A DNA stretch of 64,000 nt from Bradyrhizobium sp. CB82. GTDB lineage: Bacteria > Pseudomonadota > Alphaproteobacteria > Rhizobiales > Xanthobacteraceae. The notes under the pieces are model-generated. The model was not told the DNA's origin and ran no database searches. It saw only the letters and a program-made list of their open reading frames with translations. Below, piece after piece: positions 9,015-17,497 of this stretch (within the stretch, counting starts at the first letter, position 1; every line of letters starts with the position of its first letter). The position numbers and the translations under genes are program-made. The DNA lies in NCBI RefSeq assembly GCF_029714405.1, contig NZ_CP121650.1, positions 5,461,001 to 5,525,000 of the forward strand, written 5' to 3'.

Positions 9015-9724
9015 TGAAGATGACAAGCAGGCGCGCACTGTTCTGTTCGCCGCTCTCCACAACCGTGATCGGCAGCAGTGCCGCCTATTCGCAGGCGATG
9101 AGCCCGATGTGGGATTCGTCGCAGCTTCCGGAGTCACGCGGAATCGTCAAGCAGTACACGCTGACGCCGCGGGGCGACGTCGACGGCATCATCCTTACAG
9201 ACGGCACCGAGGTGAAGTTGCCGCCGCATCTTACCGCCCAGACAGTCTTTGCAATCCATCCCGGAGACGCAGTCTCGGTGCGCGGCTTGCGCGCCCGCGC
9301 CTTGCCGCTGGTCGACGCGGCCTCGATCACCAACGTCGAGACCGGCAAGAGCGTCATTGACACTGGACCGCCGGACCGGCGCGCCGGAAGTGACGAACAG
9401 GTGATCAACGGCAAGATCTCGACTTCGCTGCACGGCAAGCGCGGTGAGGTGAACGGCGTGCTGCTCGAGGACGGCACCGTGCTCCGCCTCCCGCCGCCGG
9501 AAGCCGAGCGCCTCGAGGGCTGGCTGCGTCCGGGTCAGGCCATCTCTGCGCGCGGCGAGATCCTCGACACTGCGCTCGGCAGGGTGTTCGATGTGCAGGC
9601 CATTGGCGCCTCACCTGAGCAGATGACCGAACTGCGCGGCCCGCGTCCGCCTGGCCCAAAGAATGGTCCGGATCGTCGCGGCCCGCCGCCACCTCCGGGT
9701 TTCGGACCGCCGCCGCGCGGCTGA
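9014..9724 (+). CDS. Exported two-repeat protein of unknown function, sigma54-linked
   Basis: 236 residues from ATG 9014 with an AGGGAG ribosome site. The N terminus (MKMTSRRALFCSPLSTTVIG...AAYSQA) looks like a signal peptide. The mature protein is two copies of a module of about 75 residues. Copy 1 begins GIVKQYTLTPRGDVDGIILTDG and runs to LPPHL...IHPGDAVSVRGLRAR. Copy 2 begins GKISTSLHGKRGEVNGVLLEDG and runs to LPPPEA...LRPGQAISARGEI. The pattern G-D/E-V-D/N-G-x-x-L-x-D-G-T suggests a small beta-barrel, perhaps an OB-like fold, but I do not recognise a named family with certainty. The C terminus is a proline/glycine-rich tail. The next gene is a paralogue without a signal peptide. Confidence 0.72.
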   Translation: MKMTSRRALFCSPLSTTVIGSSAAYSQAMSPMWDSSQLPESRGIVKQYTLTPRGDVDGIILTDGTEVKLPPHLTAQTVFAIHPGDAVSVRGLRARALPLVDAASITNVETGKSVIDTGPPDRRAGSDEQVINGKISTSLHGKRGEVNGVLLEDGTVLRLPPPEAERLEGWLRPGQAISARGEILDTALGRVFDVQAIGASPEQMTELRGPRPPGPKNGPDRRGPPPPPGFGPPPRG

Positions 9725-9759
9725 AGCTCCTCTTGGTCATCGGAAAGAAGGAAACCAGC

Positions 9760-10371
9760 ATGCACTGGATCGATCCCGACAACCTGCCGGAAGTCGCAGG
9801 CACTTTCGAGCGCTTCGTGATCAACCCTCACGGCGAGGTCGATGGCTTCGTCATGACAGACAGGCAGGCCGCCATCCTGGTTCACACGCCGCCGCATATG
9901 GACGGCGAGCTCACAAATCGGCTCTCGGCGGGCGACAGGATCCGCGTGCGCGGCGTGCGTCCACGTGGCGCGATGCTGCTGGCCGCGGTCGCCGTCATCG
10001 CGACCGACGGGCGGCAGATCGTCGACAACGGTCCGAACCACAACCGCAAGCATGCGAACGTGAGACACAAGCCGATGTCCGCCGAGGGCACCGTGCAGAT
10101 GTCACTGTTCGGGCCCAAGGGCGAGTTGCGCGGTGCGCTGCTCTCTGACGGCACAGTGGTCCGCATCGGCCCAAAGGAGGCCGAACAGGTCGCAGCCCTT
10201 CTCGCTCCGGATGCAAAGCTCGCTGTGCACGGGGATGGCCTCCAGACCAGGCACGGGCGGGTGATCCATGCAACGGAGGCTGGCGCCGATCCCGACAAGC
10301 TGAAGCCGATCAGGAAGCCGAAGCCCAAGGACAAGAAACCGAAGCATGAAAATGCCGCCGGCACGGCCTAG
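9760..10371 (+). CDS. Cytoplasmic paralogue of the preceding two-repeat protein
   Basis: 203 residues from ATG 9760, chosen because AAGGA lies 8 bases upstream. The TTG at 9733 lacks a ribosome site. It carries the same two modules as its neighbour: GTFERFVINPHGEVDGFVMTDR with LSAGDRIRVRGVRPRG, then GTVQMSLFGPKGELRGALLSDG with LAPDAKLAVHGDG. There is no signal peptide, so it should stay in the cytoplasm. The C-terminal 25 residues are almost all Lys/Pro/Asp (KPKPKDKKPKHE). It starts 36 bases after the upstream stop and should share the sigma54 promoter. Function unknown. The duplication within and between the two genes is clear by eye. Confidence 0.72.
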   Translation: MHWIDPDNLPEVAGTFERFVINPHGEVDGFVMTDRQAAILVHTPPHMDGELTNRLSAGDRIRVRGVRPRGAMLLAAVAVIATDGRQIVDNGPNHNRKHANVRHKPMSAEGTVQMSLFGPKGELRGALLSDGTVVRIGPKEAEQVAALLAPDAKLAVHGDGLQTRHGRVIHATEAGADPDKLKPIRKPKPKDKKPKHENAAGTA

Positions 10372-10417
10372 CCACGACACTCGCGAGGAACAAACCGCCT
10401 GGATTCGGAGGACGCCC

Positions 10418-11695
10418 ATGTCCGAGAATGCTGACCAGCGAGGCGCCGATCGCGCGCTGGACGCGGCCAATTTCTTCCTCGCCGACGTCCGAGACGGGCT
10501 CGGTCCCTATCTTGCCGTCTATCTCCTCACCGAGCAACGATGGGACGAAGCCCGGATTGGCCTCCTGATGTCGATCGCGACGATCGCGGGAATTGTCGCG
10601 CAGACGCCGGCGGGCGCGCTGATCGATGCGACCAGGGGGAAACGGCTGGTGATGGTCGCCGCAGCCATCCTCGTGACGACATCCTCGCTCCTGCTTCCGG
10701 TCTGGCCGAGCTTCTGGCCGGTCGCGATCTCGCAAGGCATCGCACAGGCCGCGGCCGTGGTATTTCCGCCTGCGATCGCCGCCGTCTCGCTGGGCATCTT
10801 CGGCCACCGCGCCTTCACGGCGCGGATCGGACGCAACGAAACCTTCAACCATGCGGGCAATGCGGTCGCCGCCGCCATCGCAGGCGTTACAGCCTACTGG
10901 TTCGGGCCGAGCGTCGTCTTCTACCTTCTCGCCGCCATGGCGCTCGCGAGCCTCGTCAGCATTCTCTGCATCCCGGAAAGCGCCATCGACCACGATCTCG
11001 CCCGTGGCCTGCACGACAGCAAGGCATGCGAAGCGCGCGAGCAGCCGTCGGGCCTCAGCATCCTCCTCACCTGCCGGCCGCTGCTCGTCTTCGCGATCTG
11101 CGTCGTACTGTTCCACCTCTCCAACGCGGCGATGCTGCCACTCGTCGGCCAAAAGCTTGCGCTCGGGGACAAGCGTCTCGGCACCAGCCTGATGTCGGCC
11201 TGCATCGTCGCCGCGCAAATCGTGATGGTGCCGTTCGCGATGCTGGTCGGCGTCAGGGCCGACCGCTGGGGCCACAAGCGCTTCTTCCTCGCCGCACTCC
11301 TGATCCTGCCCATCCGTGGCGCGCTTTATATCCTCTCCGACAACCCGCTCTGGCTGGTCGGCGTGCAGCTTCTCGACGGCGTCGGCGCCGGCATCTTTGG
11401 CGCGATCCTCCCCGTCATCGTCGCTGACCTCATGCGCAACACCGGGCGCTTCAACGTCGCGCAAGGCGCGATTATCACGGCGCAAAGCATCGGTGCAGCC
11501 CTGTCGACGACGCTCGCGGGCCTGGTCGTGGTCGGCGCAGGCTATAGTGCGGCGTTTCTCACGCTCGGCACTGTGGCCGCGATCGGCGCCGTCTTCTGTG
11601 CCTTCGCCCTCCCCGAGACACGGCAAATAGCCGATACAGCGCCGCATTCGCCATGGAAGACAACGCGGCCCGCTTCGGCTATCGCTGCGGAATAA
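10418..11695 (+). CDS. Major facilitator superfamily transporter
   Basis: 425 residues from ATG 10418, which has a good GGAGG site. The longer open frame from 10346 lacks one and adds no membrane segment. About 12 hydrophobic helices are evident, starting with FFLADVRDGLGPYLAVYLL and including the loop GALIDATRGKRLVMVAA between helices 2 and 3, with the second half introduced by RPLLVFAICVVLFHLSNAAMLPL. The ADVRDGLGPYLAVYL opening resembles MFS members found near stress or metal genes in rhizobia, but the substrate cannot be read from sequence. The gene ends just before the permease at 11716 (20-base gap), so the two are likely one operon. Confidence 0.85.
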   Translation: MSENADQRGADRALDAANFFLADVRDGLGPYLAVYLLTEQRWDEARIGLLMSIATIAGIVAQTPAGALIDATRGKRLVMVAAAILVTTSSLLLPVWPSFWPVAISQGIAQAAAVVFPPAIAAVSLGIFGHRAFTARIGRNETFNHAGNAVAAAIAGVTAYWFGPSVVFYLLAAMALASLVSILCIPESAIDHDLARGLHDSKACEAREQPSGLSILLTCRPLLVFAICVVLFHLSNAAMLPLVGQKLALGDKRLGTSLMSACIVAAQIVMVPFAMLVGVRADRWGHKRFFLAALLILPIRGALYILSDNPLWLVGVQLLDGVGAGIFGAILPVIVADLMRNTGRFNVAQGAIITAQSIGAALSTTLAGLVVVGAGYSAAFLTLGTVAAIGAVFCAFALPETRQIADTAPHSPWKTTRPASAIAAE

Positions 11696-11715
11696 CCATC
11701 GAACGAGGACCGATA

Positions 11716-12975
11716 GTGCCGATCGCGCAGCATGACATGATTTGGGCCTGGAGCATCACTGGTTTTGCGACCGCAGGCGTCATCATCCGCCCCTTTCGCC
11801 TGCCCGAGGCGATCTGGGCGGTGGCAGGCGCCGCGGCGCTGGTGCTGCTCGGGTTCCTGAGCTGGGATGACGCGCTGACCGGCGTCGAGAAAGGCATCGA
11901 CGTCTATCTCTTCCTGATCGGCATGATGCTGATCGCCGAGCTCGCCCGGCTCGAAGGCCTGTTCGACTATCTCGCCGCCCTTGCCGTCGAGCATGCCCAC
12001 GGCTCGCCGCAACGGCTGTTCCTCCTGATCTACCTCGTCGGCACGCTGGTCACGGTGCTCTTGTCGAACGATGCGACCGCGATCGTGCTGACGCCGGCGG
12101 TCTACGCGGCGACACGGGCGGCCGGCGCCCAGCCGCTACCATATCTGTTCGTCTGCGCCTTCATTGCGAACGCCGCAAGCTTCGTGCTGCCGATCTCGAA
12201 CCCCGCCAATCTCGTGGTGTTCGGCTCGCGCATGCCGCATCTGACCGAATGGCTGCGGCAGTTCGCCCTGCCCTCGCTCGCGTCGATCGTGCTCACCTAT
12301 GTCGTGCTGCGCTTCACCCAGCATCGCGCGCTGAAGGAGGAGACCATCGAGCGCCGCGTGCCGCACAAGGTGCTCAGCCGCGGTGGCAAGCTGACCGCGA
12401 TCGGCATTGCCGCGATCGGCGCCGTGCTGGTTACATGCTCCGCGCTCGACAAGCAGCTCGGCTTGCCGACCTTCATCTGCGGCGTGGTGACGACCGGCCT
12501 CGTTCTGCTGATCAGCCGCCAGTCGCCCCTGCCGGTGCTGAAGCACGTGTCATGGAGCGTGCTGCCGCTGGTCGGCGGGCTCTTCGTGATGGTGGAAGCG
12601 CTGGCGAAGACCGGCGTGATCGGCCATCTCAGCGCACTCCTGCACGAGGCGGTCGCACAGTCCGTGCCCATGGCCGGCTGGAGCGTCGGGATTGCGACTG
12701 CGATCGCCGACAACATCGCCAACAATCTGCCGGTTGGCCTCGTCGCCGGGTCGATCGTGGCCAGCGATCACCTGCCCACATCCGTCGTCAGCGCCATCCT
12801 GATCGGCGTTGACCTCGGACCGAATCTCTCGATCACCGGCTCGCTCGCGACCATCCTGTGGCTGGTGGCGCTCCGCCGCGAGAAGATCGAGGTCGGCGCC
12901 TGGCCGTTCCTTAAATTGGGCCTGCTCGTGACGCCGCCGGCCCTGATCGCGGCGCTTGCGGCAGCTATCCGATAG
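11716..12975 (+). CDS. ArsB/NhaD-type (ion transporter superfamily) membrane permease
   Basis: 419 residues from GTG 11716, preceded by GAGGA; the open frame from 11653 overlaps the upstream gene. Ten to twelve hydrophobic helices. Motifs typical of arsenite/anion permeases are present: LLSNDATAIVLTPAV near 115, SFVLPISNPANLVVFG near 160, and in the second half AIADNIANNLPVGLVAG and LIGVDLGPNLSITGS. The family includes arsenite efflux (ArsB) and other oxyanion or carboxylate carriers. No arsR, arsC or arsH is adjacent, so arsenite is only a possibility. It follows the MFS gene closely. A GC-rich hairpin at 13116-13147 lies between it and the convergent gene. Confidence 0.8.
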   Translation: MPIAQHDMIWAWSITGFATAGVIIRPFRLPEAIWAVAGAAALVLLGFLSWDDALTGVEKGIDVYLFLIGMMLIAELARLEGLFDYLAALAVEHAHGSPQRLFLLIYLVGTLVTVLLSNDATAIVLTPAVYAATRAAGAQPLPYLFVCAFIANAASFVLPISNPANLVVFGSRMPHLTEWLRQFALPSLASIVLTYVVLRFTQHRALKEETIERRVPHKVLSRGGKLTAIGIAAIGAVLVTCSALDKQLGLPTFICGVVTTGLVLLISRQSPLPVLKHVSWSVLPLVGGLFVMVEALAKTGVIGHLSALLHEAVAQSVPMAGWSVGIATAIADNIANNLPVGLVAGSIVASDHLPTSVVSAILIGVDLGPNLSITGSLATILWLVALRREKIEVGAWPFLKLGLLVTPPALIAALAAAIR

Positions 12976-13115
12976 CCGCAGCCGCTCGGCCGGACATCGG
13001 CATCCTCGCAGGTTCTCTCCGCCGCGAAATCACTCTCGGCGGACAGCAACCGGCTGAAGCTCGAGGTCGGCCCGCTTCCTGGGTTCGGTCCGCGCCGCCT
13101 GACGAGACGGTGCAA

Positions 13116-13147
13116 AGGCGGGGCGGCCGTTTCGCCGCCCCACGCCT
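13116..13147. terminator. GC-rich hairpin between convergent transporter genes
   Basis: GGGGCGGC (13120-13127) pairs with GCCGCCCC (13134-13141) around a six-base loop, and the stem can extend with AGGCG/CGCCT. It lies between the stop at 12975 and the convergent stop at 13150. There is no strong U-run on either side, so it is a probable but weak bidirectional terminator or mRNA 3'-end structure. Confidence 0.55.
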
Positions 13148-13149
13148 CA

Positions 13150-14514
13150 TCAGTCGTTCTCGTAGCCGTAGACCTCCGGCAGGATGAAGATCGCGGCGAG
13201 CAAGCCGATCACCGGGAAGATCGTGACGAACAGCGTCGCATTGGCCTGCCCGATTGCCGCGAACAGCGATGGGAACAGGAAGATCGCCAGGAACGACGGC
13301 AGCTTCACGAACATGTAGGCGAAGCCGCTCGCGGTGCCGCGATAGAGCGGCTTTGCGACCATGGTCGGAATCGTCATGCAGTTCGACGCATCCCAATAGT
13401 GGCCCCAGAGCATGCCGGCGGCGGCGAACGGCAACAGCACCTTGTTGTCGGTGTAAAGCGCGAACGCGGCGACCAGCAGCGACACGAGCACGATGGAGAA
13501 GCCCGCGATCGCGATGCCGCGATGGCCGATCTTCGGCGTGAGCAGCGGCCCGACCCAGCCGGACAGGGCTGCGAAGGAGAACAGCGCCATCGTCACCAGA
13601 TTGTTGCCAAGGATCGAGGACACGCCGACCATCGCAAACAACACCGGCAGATAGAACGCGAAGGTCGAGAACTCGCTCGCCTGAACGAAACAGGCGATCC
13701 AGCCATAAAGCGTGGCGCGCCAGCGGATCGGGTCCTTGCGCAGATCGGCGAGGAACGCGCTCGTGCGCGCCTTCGGCATCACCACGTCCTGATCCGGCAG
13801 CATGTCGAGGTTGTCGTTGAACATTTCCCGGGCGACCTGCTTGGCCTCACGGAAGCGTCCCTTCTGCACCAGCCACACCGCCGTCTCCGGCACGTCATGG
13901 CGCATCACCAGGATGATCAGCGCCGGCAGCGCGCCGAGGCCAAGCGTCACGCGCCACAAGGTCTCGTGGTGCATGTCGATCAGCAGGAAGGCAATGATGA
14001 CCGCGAGCGTCAGCACCTCGCCGATCGCGAACATGAACTGCCAGCGATTGCCCATGACCTCGCGCTCGCCCTTGGCCATGGATTCCATGATGTAGGTGTA
14101 GCCGGTCGAGATATCGGAACCGAGCGGGATGCCGAGCAGGAATCGGATCACGACGAGCCAGCCGACGCCCGGCACGAAGGCCTGCGCCAGCGCCAGCACG
14201 ATGAACATGACCATGGTGACAAGGAACATCACCCGGCGACCGATCTTGTCCGACAGCCAGCCGCCGATCAGCGCGCCGATCAAGGCGCCGCCCTGCGTTC
14301 CCGCCGCGGCAAGGCCGAGCATCAGGGGATCTGGATTGTACTGCTCGCGAATGAAGATCAGCACGAAGGCGATCGAATAGAGGTCCCAGGCTTCGACAAG
14401 GATCGAGGCCATCATCAGCCAGCCGACCTTGTTGCCCTTCGGACTGTAATTGGTGATGAGGTGGCGGACCGCGGTGTCCATCGCGGTCTGTGGTGGCAGG
14501 GCCATTGTTTGCAT
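13150..14514 (-). CDS. MFS sugar/sugar-acid type symporter of the idonate/gluconate locus
   Basis: 454 residues from ATG 14514. Twelve membrane helices with the classic MFS loop GGWLSDKIGRRVMFL after helix 2 and a large central loop (DVPETAVWLVQKGRFREAKQ), which is typical of sugar or carboxylate symporters. It begins 24 bases after the GntR-type regulator on the same strand, so the two form an operon divergent from the dehydratase and dehydrogenase genes. By context it should import the substrate of that pathway, probably a hexonate such as idonate or gluconate. That is an inference from neighbours. Confidence 0.85.
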   Translation of the reverse strand: MQTMALPPQTAMDTAVRHLITNYSPKGNKVGWLMMASILVEAWDLYSIAFVLIFIREQYNPDPLMLGLAAAGTQGGALIGALIGGWLSDKIGRRVMFLVTMVMFIVLALAQAFVPGVGWLVVIRFLLGIPLGSDISTGYTYIMESMAKGEREVMGNRWQFMFAIGEVLTLAVIIAFLLIDMHHETLWRVTLGLGALPALIILVMRHDVPETAVWLVQKGRFREAKQVAREMFNDNLDMLPDQDVVMPKARTSAFLADLRKDPIRWRATLYGWIACFVQASEFSTFAFYLPVLFAMVGVSSILGNNLVTMALFSFAALSGWVGPLLTPKIGHRGIAIAGFSIVLVSLLVAAFALYTDNKVLLPFAAAGMLWGHYWDASNCMTIPTMVAKPLYRGTASGFAYMFVKLPSFLAIFLFPSLFAAIGQANATLFVTIFPVIGLLAAIFILPEVYGYEND

Positions 14515-14538
14515 CTAAGTTCCTCTCCCTAAAAATTG

Positions 14539-15300
14539 TTACGCGCCGAACAGCGGCTCGATGCTGCAATCGAGCAGCCGCGGATCTATCCCCGCTTCCA
14601 TTCCTGCGAACATCGAGTCCATGAAGTCGATCAGTGCATCGCTCGCTGCCACCGCCGCATCAACGCGGCGGTTGGCGATGGCGTGCAGGATGTCGAGATG
14701 GCGATCGATGGTGCCGGACAAGTCGGTCTGCCCCGGCATGTGGCGGTGATGAATGAAGCCGATGCGGCGATAGAGCGTGTGCAGCGGCCGCATCGTATGC
14801 GCCAGGAACGGCTCGCCGCCGGCCTCAAGGATCAGCGCGTCGATGCGCCGGTCGAGGCTGTTGAACTCGTCGAGCGTCAGCTTGGCCCGGCGCTCGCGCA
14901 GCACGCGCTCGATATGCAGCGCCTGGTTGCGATGCGAGAGGCTGGCGCGATCGGCCGCCAGCCGGATCACGAAGCGCTCCATGTCGCGGCGCAGGCCCAA
15001 GAGCATACGCTCGCGCGCCAGGTCAATCGGCGCGACCTGGAGGCCATGACGCGGGCGGATGATGATCAGCGTGTCCGCAGAGAGACGGTTGATGGCATGG
15101 TGGATCGGTGTACGGCCGAAACCGGTTAAATGCTGGAGCTCCAGCATGGTCAGGAACTGACCGGGCCTGAGCTCGCAACTGACGAGGAGATCCTCGATCT
15201 TCTGATAGGCCAGTTCGAAGAAATTGACGCGGTTGCGCCGACCGGGCCTGTCCTCGCCCTCCGGTCGCACAACCTCCAGCGTGCGCTTACGCCGCGCCAT
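14539..15300 (-). CDS. GntR/FadR-type transcriptional regulator of the sugar-acid cluster
   Basis: 253 residues from ATG 15300. N-terminal winged helix (FFELAYQKIEDLLVSCELRPGQF...ELQHLTGFGRTPIHHAINRL), then an all-helical C-terminal domain of the FCD kind (LRRDMERFVIRLAADRAS, later HRHLDILHAIANRRVDAAV). Such regulators bind an acidic metabolite and usually repress the divergent operon. The 180-base region to the dehydratase start contains a palindrome and a 21-bp direct repeat (15348-15384), its likely operator. It is co-directional with and 24 bases upstream of the MFS gene. Confidence 0.88.
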   Translation of the reverse strand: MARRKRTLEVVRPEGEDRPGRRNRVNFFELAYQKIEDLLVSCELRPGQFLTMLELQHLTGFGRTPIHHAINRLSADTLIIIRPRHGLQVAPIDLARERMLLGLRRDMERFVIRLAADRASLSHRNQALHIERVLRERRAKLTLDEFNSLDRRIDALILEAGGEPFLAHTMRPLHTLYRRIGFIHHRHMPGQTDLSGTIDRHLDILHAIANRRVDAAVAASDALIDFMDSMFAGMEAGIDPRLLDCSIEPLFGA

Positions 15301-15347
15301 CCCATCCTCCCGTCGGCCCGCCTCTTCCCCGTCGGGCGCGGCCCTAT

Positions 15348-15384
15348 TTGTGATATTCGTAAAACATGTTGTGATATATTACAA
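15348..15384. promoter_or_regulatory. Probable operator of the GntR-type regulator
   Basis: TTGTGATAT occurs at 15348-15356 and again at 15369-15377, exactly 21 bases (two helical turns) apart. The second copy opens an almost perfect 16-bp palindrome, TTGTGATATATTACAA (15369-15384). The AT-rich block lies in the GC-rich divergent gap between the regulator (start 15300) and the dehydratase (start 15481), as expected for an autoregulated operator. Confidence 0.6.
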
Positions 15385-15480
15385 GTGGGAGTACGACTGC
15401 GCGCATCGATCTGCCGCCTCTGGCGGTGCGAAACAACAACAAGACGGGCGCCCAGCGCTTCGAACCGGGAGGATGTTGCC

Positions 15481-16680
15481 GTGAAGATCACGTCAATCGA
15501 GACGTTGCGCACCGAGGAGTTCGCCAATGTGATCTGGGTGCGCGTCCACACCGATGCCGGCGTGATCGGCCTCGGCGAGACCTTTTACGGCGCAGGCGCC
15601 GTCGAAGCACAGATCCACGACACCTTTGCCGGCCGCCTGCTCGGCCGCAATCCCCTCCACATCGAGGCGATCCACCGCGACATGCTCAACCTGCCGATGG
15701 CGCAGTCCTCGACCGGCGTCGAATATCGTGCGGCGTCAGCCATCGACATCGCGCTGTGGGACATCTTCGGCAAGGTCTGCGGCCAGCCCGTGCACCAGAT
15801 GCTCGGCGGGCTCTGCCGCGACAAGCAGCGCATCTATAACACCTGCGCCGGCACCAAATATGTCCGCTCCACCAACATCCGCCCGGTCTCGAACTGGAAT
15901 CTCGGCGCGGTGCAAAGCCCATATGAGGACCTCGACGCCTTCATGAACCGGGCCGACGCACTTGCCGAAAATCTCCTGGAAAACGGCATCTCGGCCATGA
16001 AGATCTGGCCGTTCGATCCGGCCGCGCAGGAGAACAACGGCCTCTTCATCACCGCGGCCCAGATGAAGCAGGCGATCGAACCATTCGAGAAAATCAGGAA
16101 GGCCGTCGGCGACAAGATGGAGATCATGGTCGAGCTCCACTCGCTCTGGAATCTGCCGACCGCAAAGCAGATCGCCCGCGCGCTCGAGCCGTACAAGCCG
16201 ACCTGGTACGAAGACCCGATCCGGATGAACTCGCCGCAGGCGCTTGCCGAATATGCGCGCTCGACCGATGTCTGGGTCTGCGCCAGCGAGACGCTCGGTT
16301 CGCGCTTCCCCTACAAGGACATGCTCGACCGCGACGCCATGCATGTGGTGATGGCAGATCTGTGCTGGACCGGCGGCCTCACCGAAGGCCGCAAGATCGC
16401 CGCGATGGCCGAGACCTATCACCGCCCCTTTGCCCCGCATGATTGCATCGGCCCGGTCGGCTTCATCGCCGCGATCCACATGTCGTTCAGCCAGCCCAAC
16501 ACGTTGATCCAGGAATCGGTACGCGCCTTCTACAAGGGCTGGTACAATGAACTCGTCACCACCATGCCCGTGATCAAGGACGGCTACGTCTTCCCGATGG
16601 ACGGGCCAGGCCTTGGCGTCGATCTCCTGCCTGCGGTATTCGATCGGTCCGATCTCGCCGCGCGCCGCTCCAACGTTTGA
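15481..16680 (+). CDS. Enolase-superfamily (mandelate racemase/muconate lactonizing type) sugar-acid dehydratase
   Basis: 399 residues from GTG 15481, with GGAGG 8-12 bases upstream. The long open extension from 15130 runs over the regulator gene and is not coding. It has a capping domain then a barrel with metal ligands Glu218 (VELHSLW), Glu244 (YEDP) and Glu270 (ASETLGSR), plus His220 and His320 (APHDCIG). The 26-residue ligand spacing and the two histidines resemble the mannonate/gluconate dehydratase subgroup as I recall it. Such enzymes dehydrate a hexonate to 2-keto-3-deoxygluconate. With the two dehydrogenases downstream, gluconate is the natural guess. Substrates vary widely within this family, so assignment needs assay. 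Confidence 0.82.
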   Translation: MKITSIETLRTEEFANVIWVRVHTDAGVIGLGETFYGAGAVEAQIHDTFAGRLLGRNPLHIEAIHRDMLNLPMAQSSTGVEYRAASAIDIALWDIFGKVCGQPVHQMLGGLCRDKQRIYNTCAGTKYVRSTNIRPVSNWNLGAVQSPYEDLDAFMNRADALAENLLENGISAMKIWPFDPAAQENNGLFITAAQMKQAIEPFEKIRKAVGDKMEIMVELHSLWNLPTAKQIARALEPYKPTWYEDPIRMNSPQALAEYARSTDVWVCASETLGSRFPYKDMLDRDAMHVVMADLCWTGGLTEGRKIAAMAETYHRPFAPHDCIGPVGFIAAIHMSFSQPNTLIQESVRAFYKGWYNELVTTMPVIKDGYVFPMDGPGLGVDLLPAVFDRSDLAARRSNV

Positions 16681-16691
16681 GGATTCCTAAG

Positions 16692-17459
16692 ATGAGCACC
16701 ACCCTGTTCGATCTCTCCGGCCGCACCGCGCTCGTCACCGGCTCCTCCCGCGGGCTCGGCCGCGCGATCGCGGAGGGCCTGGCGAAGGCCGGCGCCACAC
16801 TGATCATCAACGGCGTCGATCCCAAGCGGGTCGAGCAGGCGGTCGCCGAGTTCCGCGCCGCCGGGTACAAGGCCGAAGGCGCCGCCTTCAACGTCACCGA
16901 TGAAGCCGCAATTGTTGCCAGCTTCGAGCGCTTCGATCGCGAGGGGCTCGCGGTCGACATCCTCGTCAACAATGCCGGCATCCAGCACCGCAAGCCGCTG
17001 GTCGAGTTCACCACCGACGAATGGCGCAAGGTGATCGAGACCGATCTGACCAGCGCCTTCGTCATCGGCCGCGAAGCCGCCAAGCGGATGATCCCGCGCA
17101 AGCGCGGCAAGATCATCAACATCGGATCGCTCGGCAGCGAGCTGGCGCGGCCGACGATCGCGCCCTACACCGCGGCCAAGGGCGGCATCAAGAACCTCAC
17201 CCGTTCGATGGCGGTCGAATGGGCGCAACATGGGATTCAGGCCAATGCGATCGGACCCGGCTACATGCTGACCGACATGAACGAGGCGCTGATGTCCAAC
17301 CCTGACTTCAACACCTGGCTGATGTCGCGCGTCCCTTCGAAGCGCTGGGGCAAGCCGGACGAGCTGGTGGGCGCCGCGATCTTCCTCGCCTCCGACGCCT
17401 CGACCTACGTCAACGGTCAGATCATCTACGTCGATGGCGGCATGATCGCCGCGATGTAA
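16692..17459 (+). CDS. idnO: SDR oxidoreductase, probable gluconate 5-dehydrogenase
   Basis: 255 residues from ATG 16692, 11 bases after the dehydratase stop and with GAGGA upstream. Classical short-chain dehydrogenase features: TGSSRGLG cofactor loop near residue 16, NNAG near 88, active-site Ser then Tyr-x3-Lys in APYTAAKGG, and a C-terminal VDGG. Overall it reads like gluconate 5-dehydrogenase (5-keto-D-gluconate reductase), which interconverts 5-ketogluconate and gluconate with NAD(P)(H). The neighbouring idonate dehydrogenase supports this. Other 3-oxoacyl reductase-like SDRs are hard to separate by motif alone. Confidence 0.8.
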   Translation: MSTTLFDLSGRTALVTGSSRGLGRAIAEGLAKAGATLIINGVDPKRVEQAVAEFRAAGYKAEGAAFNVTDEAAIVASFERFDREGLAVDILVNNAGIQHRKPLVEFTTDEWRKVIETDLTSAFVIGREAAKRMIPRKRGKIINIGSLGSELARPTIAPYTAAKGGIKNLTRSMAVEWAQHGIQANAIGPGYMLTDMNEALMSNPDFNTWLMSRVPSKRWGKPDELVGAAIFLASDASTYVNGQIIYVDGGMIAAM

Positions 17460-17497
17460 GCGCGCCTGCCGCTGAACGAGCTGAAGGAGTAGAGCCC

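Noticed and set aside
10310..11647. 445-codon minus-strand frame
   Set aside because: Antisense to the MFS gene at 10418; hydrophilic, low-complexity and without domains.
11716..12975. Arsenic resistance operon
   Set aside because: The permease resembles ArsB, but no arsR, arsC or arsH lies nearby; the ArsR-family gene at 22437 belongs to an SRPBCC pair and lacks metal-binding cysteines.
13399..14532. 377-codon plus-strand frame rich in His, Asp and Gln
   Set aside because: Mirror of the MFS gene on the minus strand, which shows 12 membrane helices.
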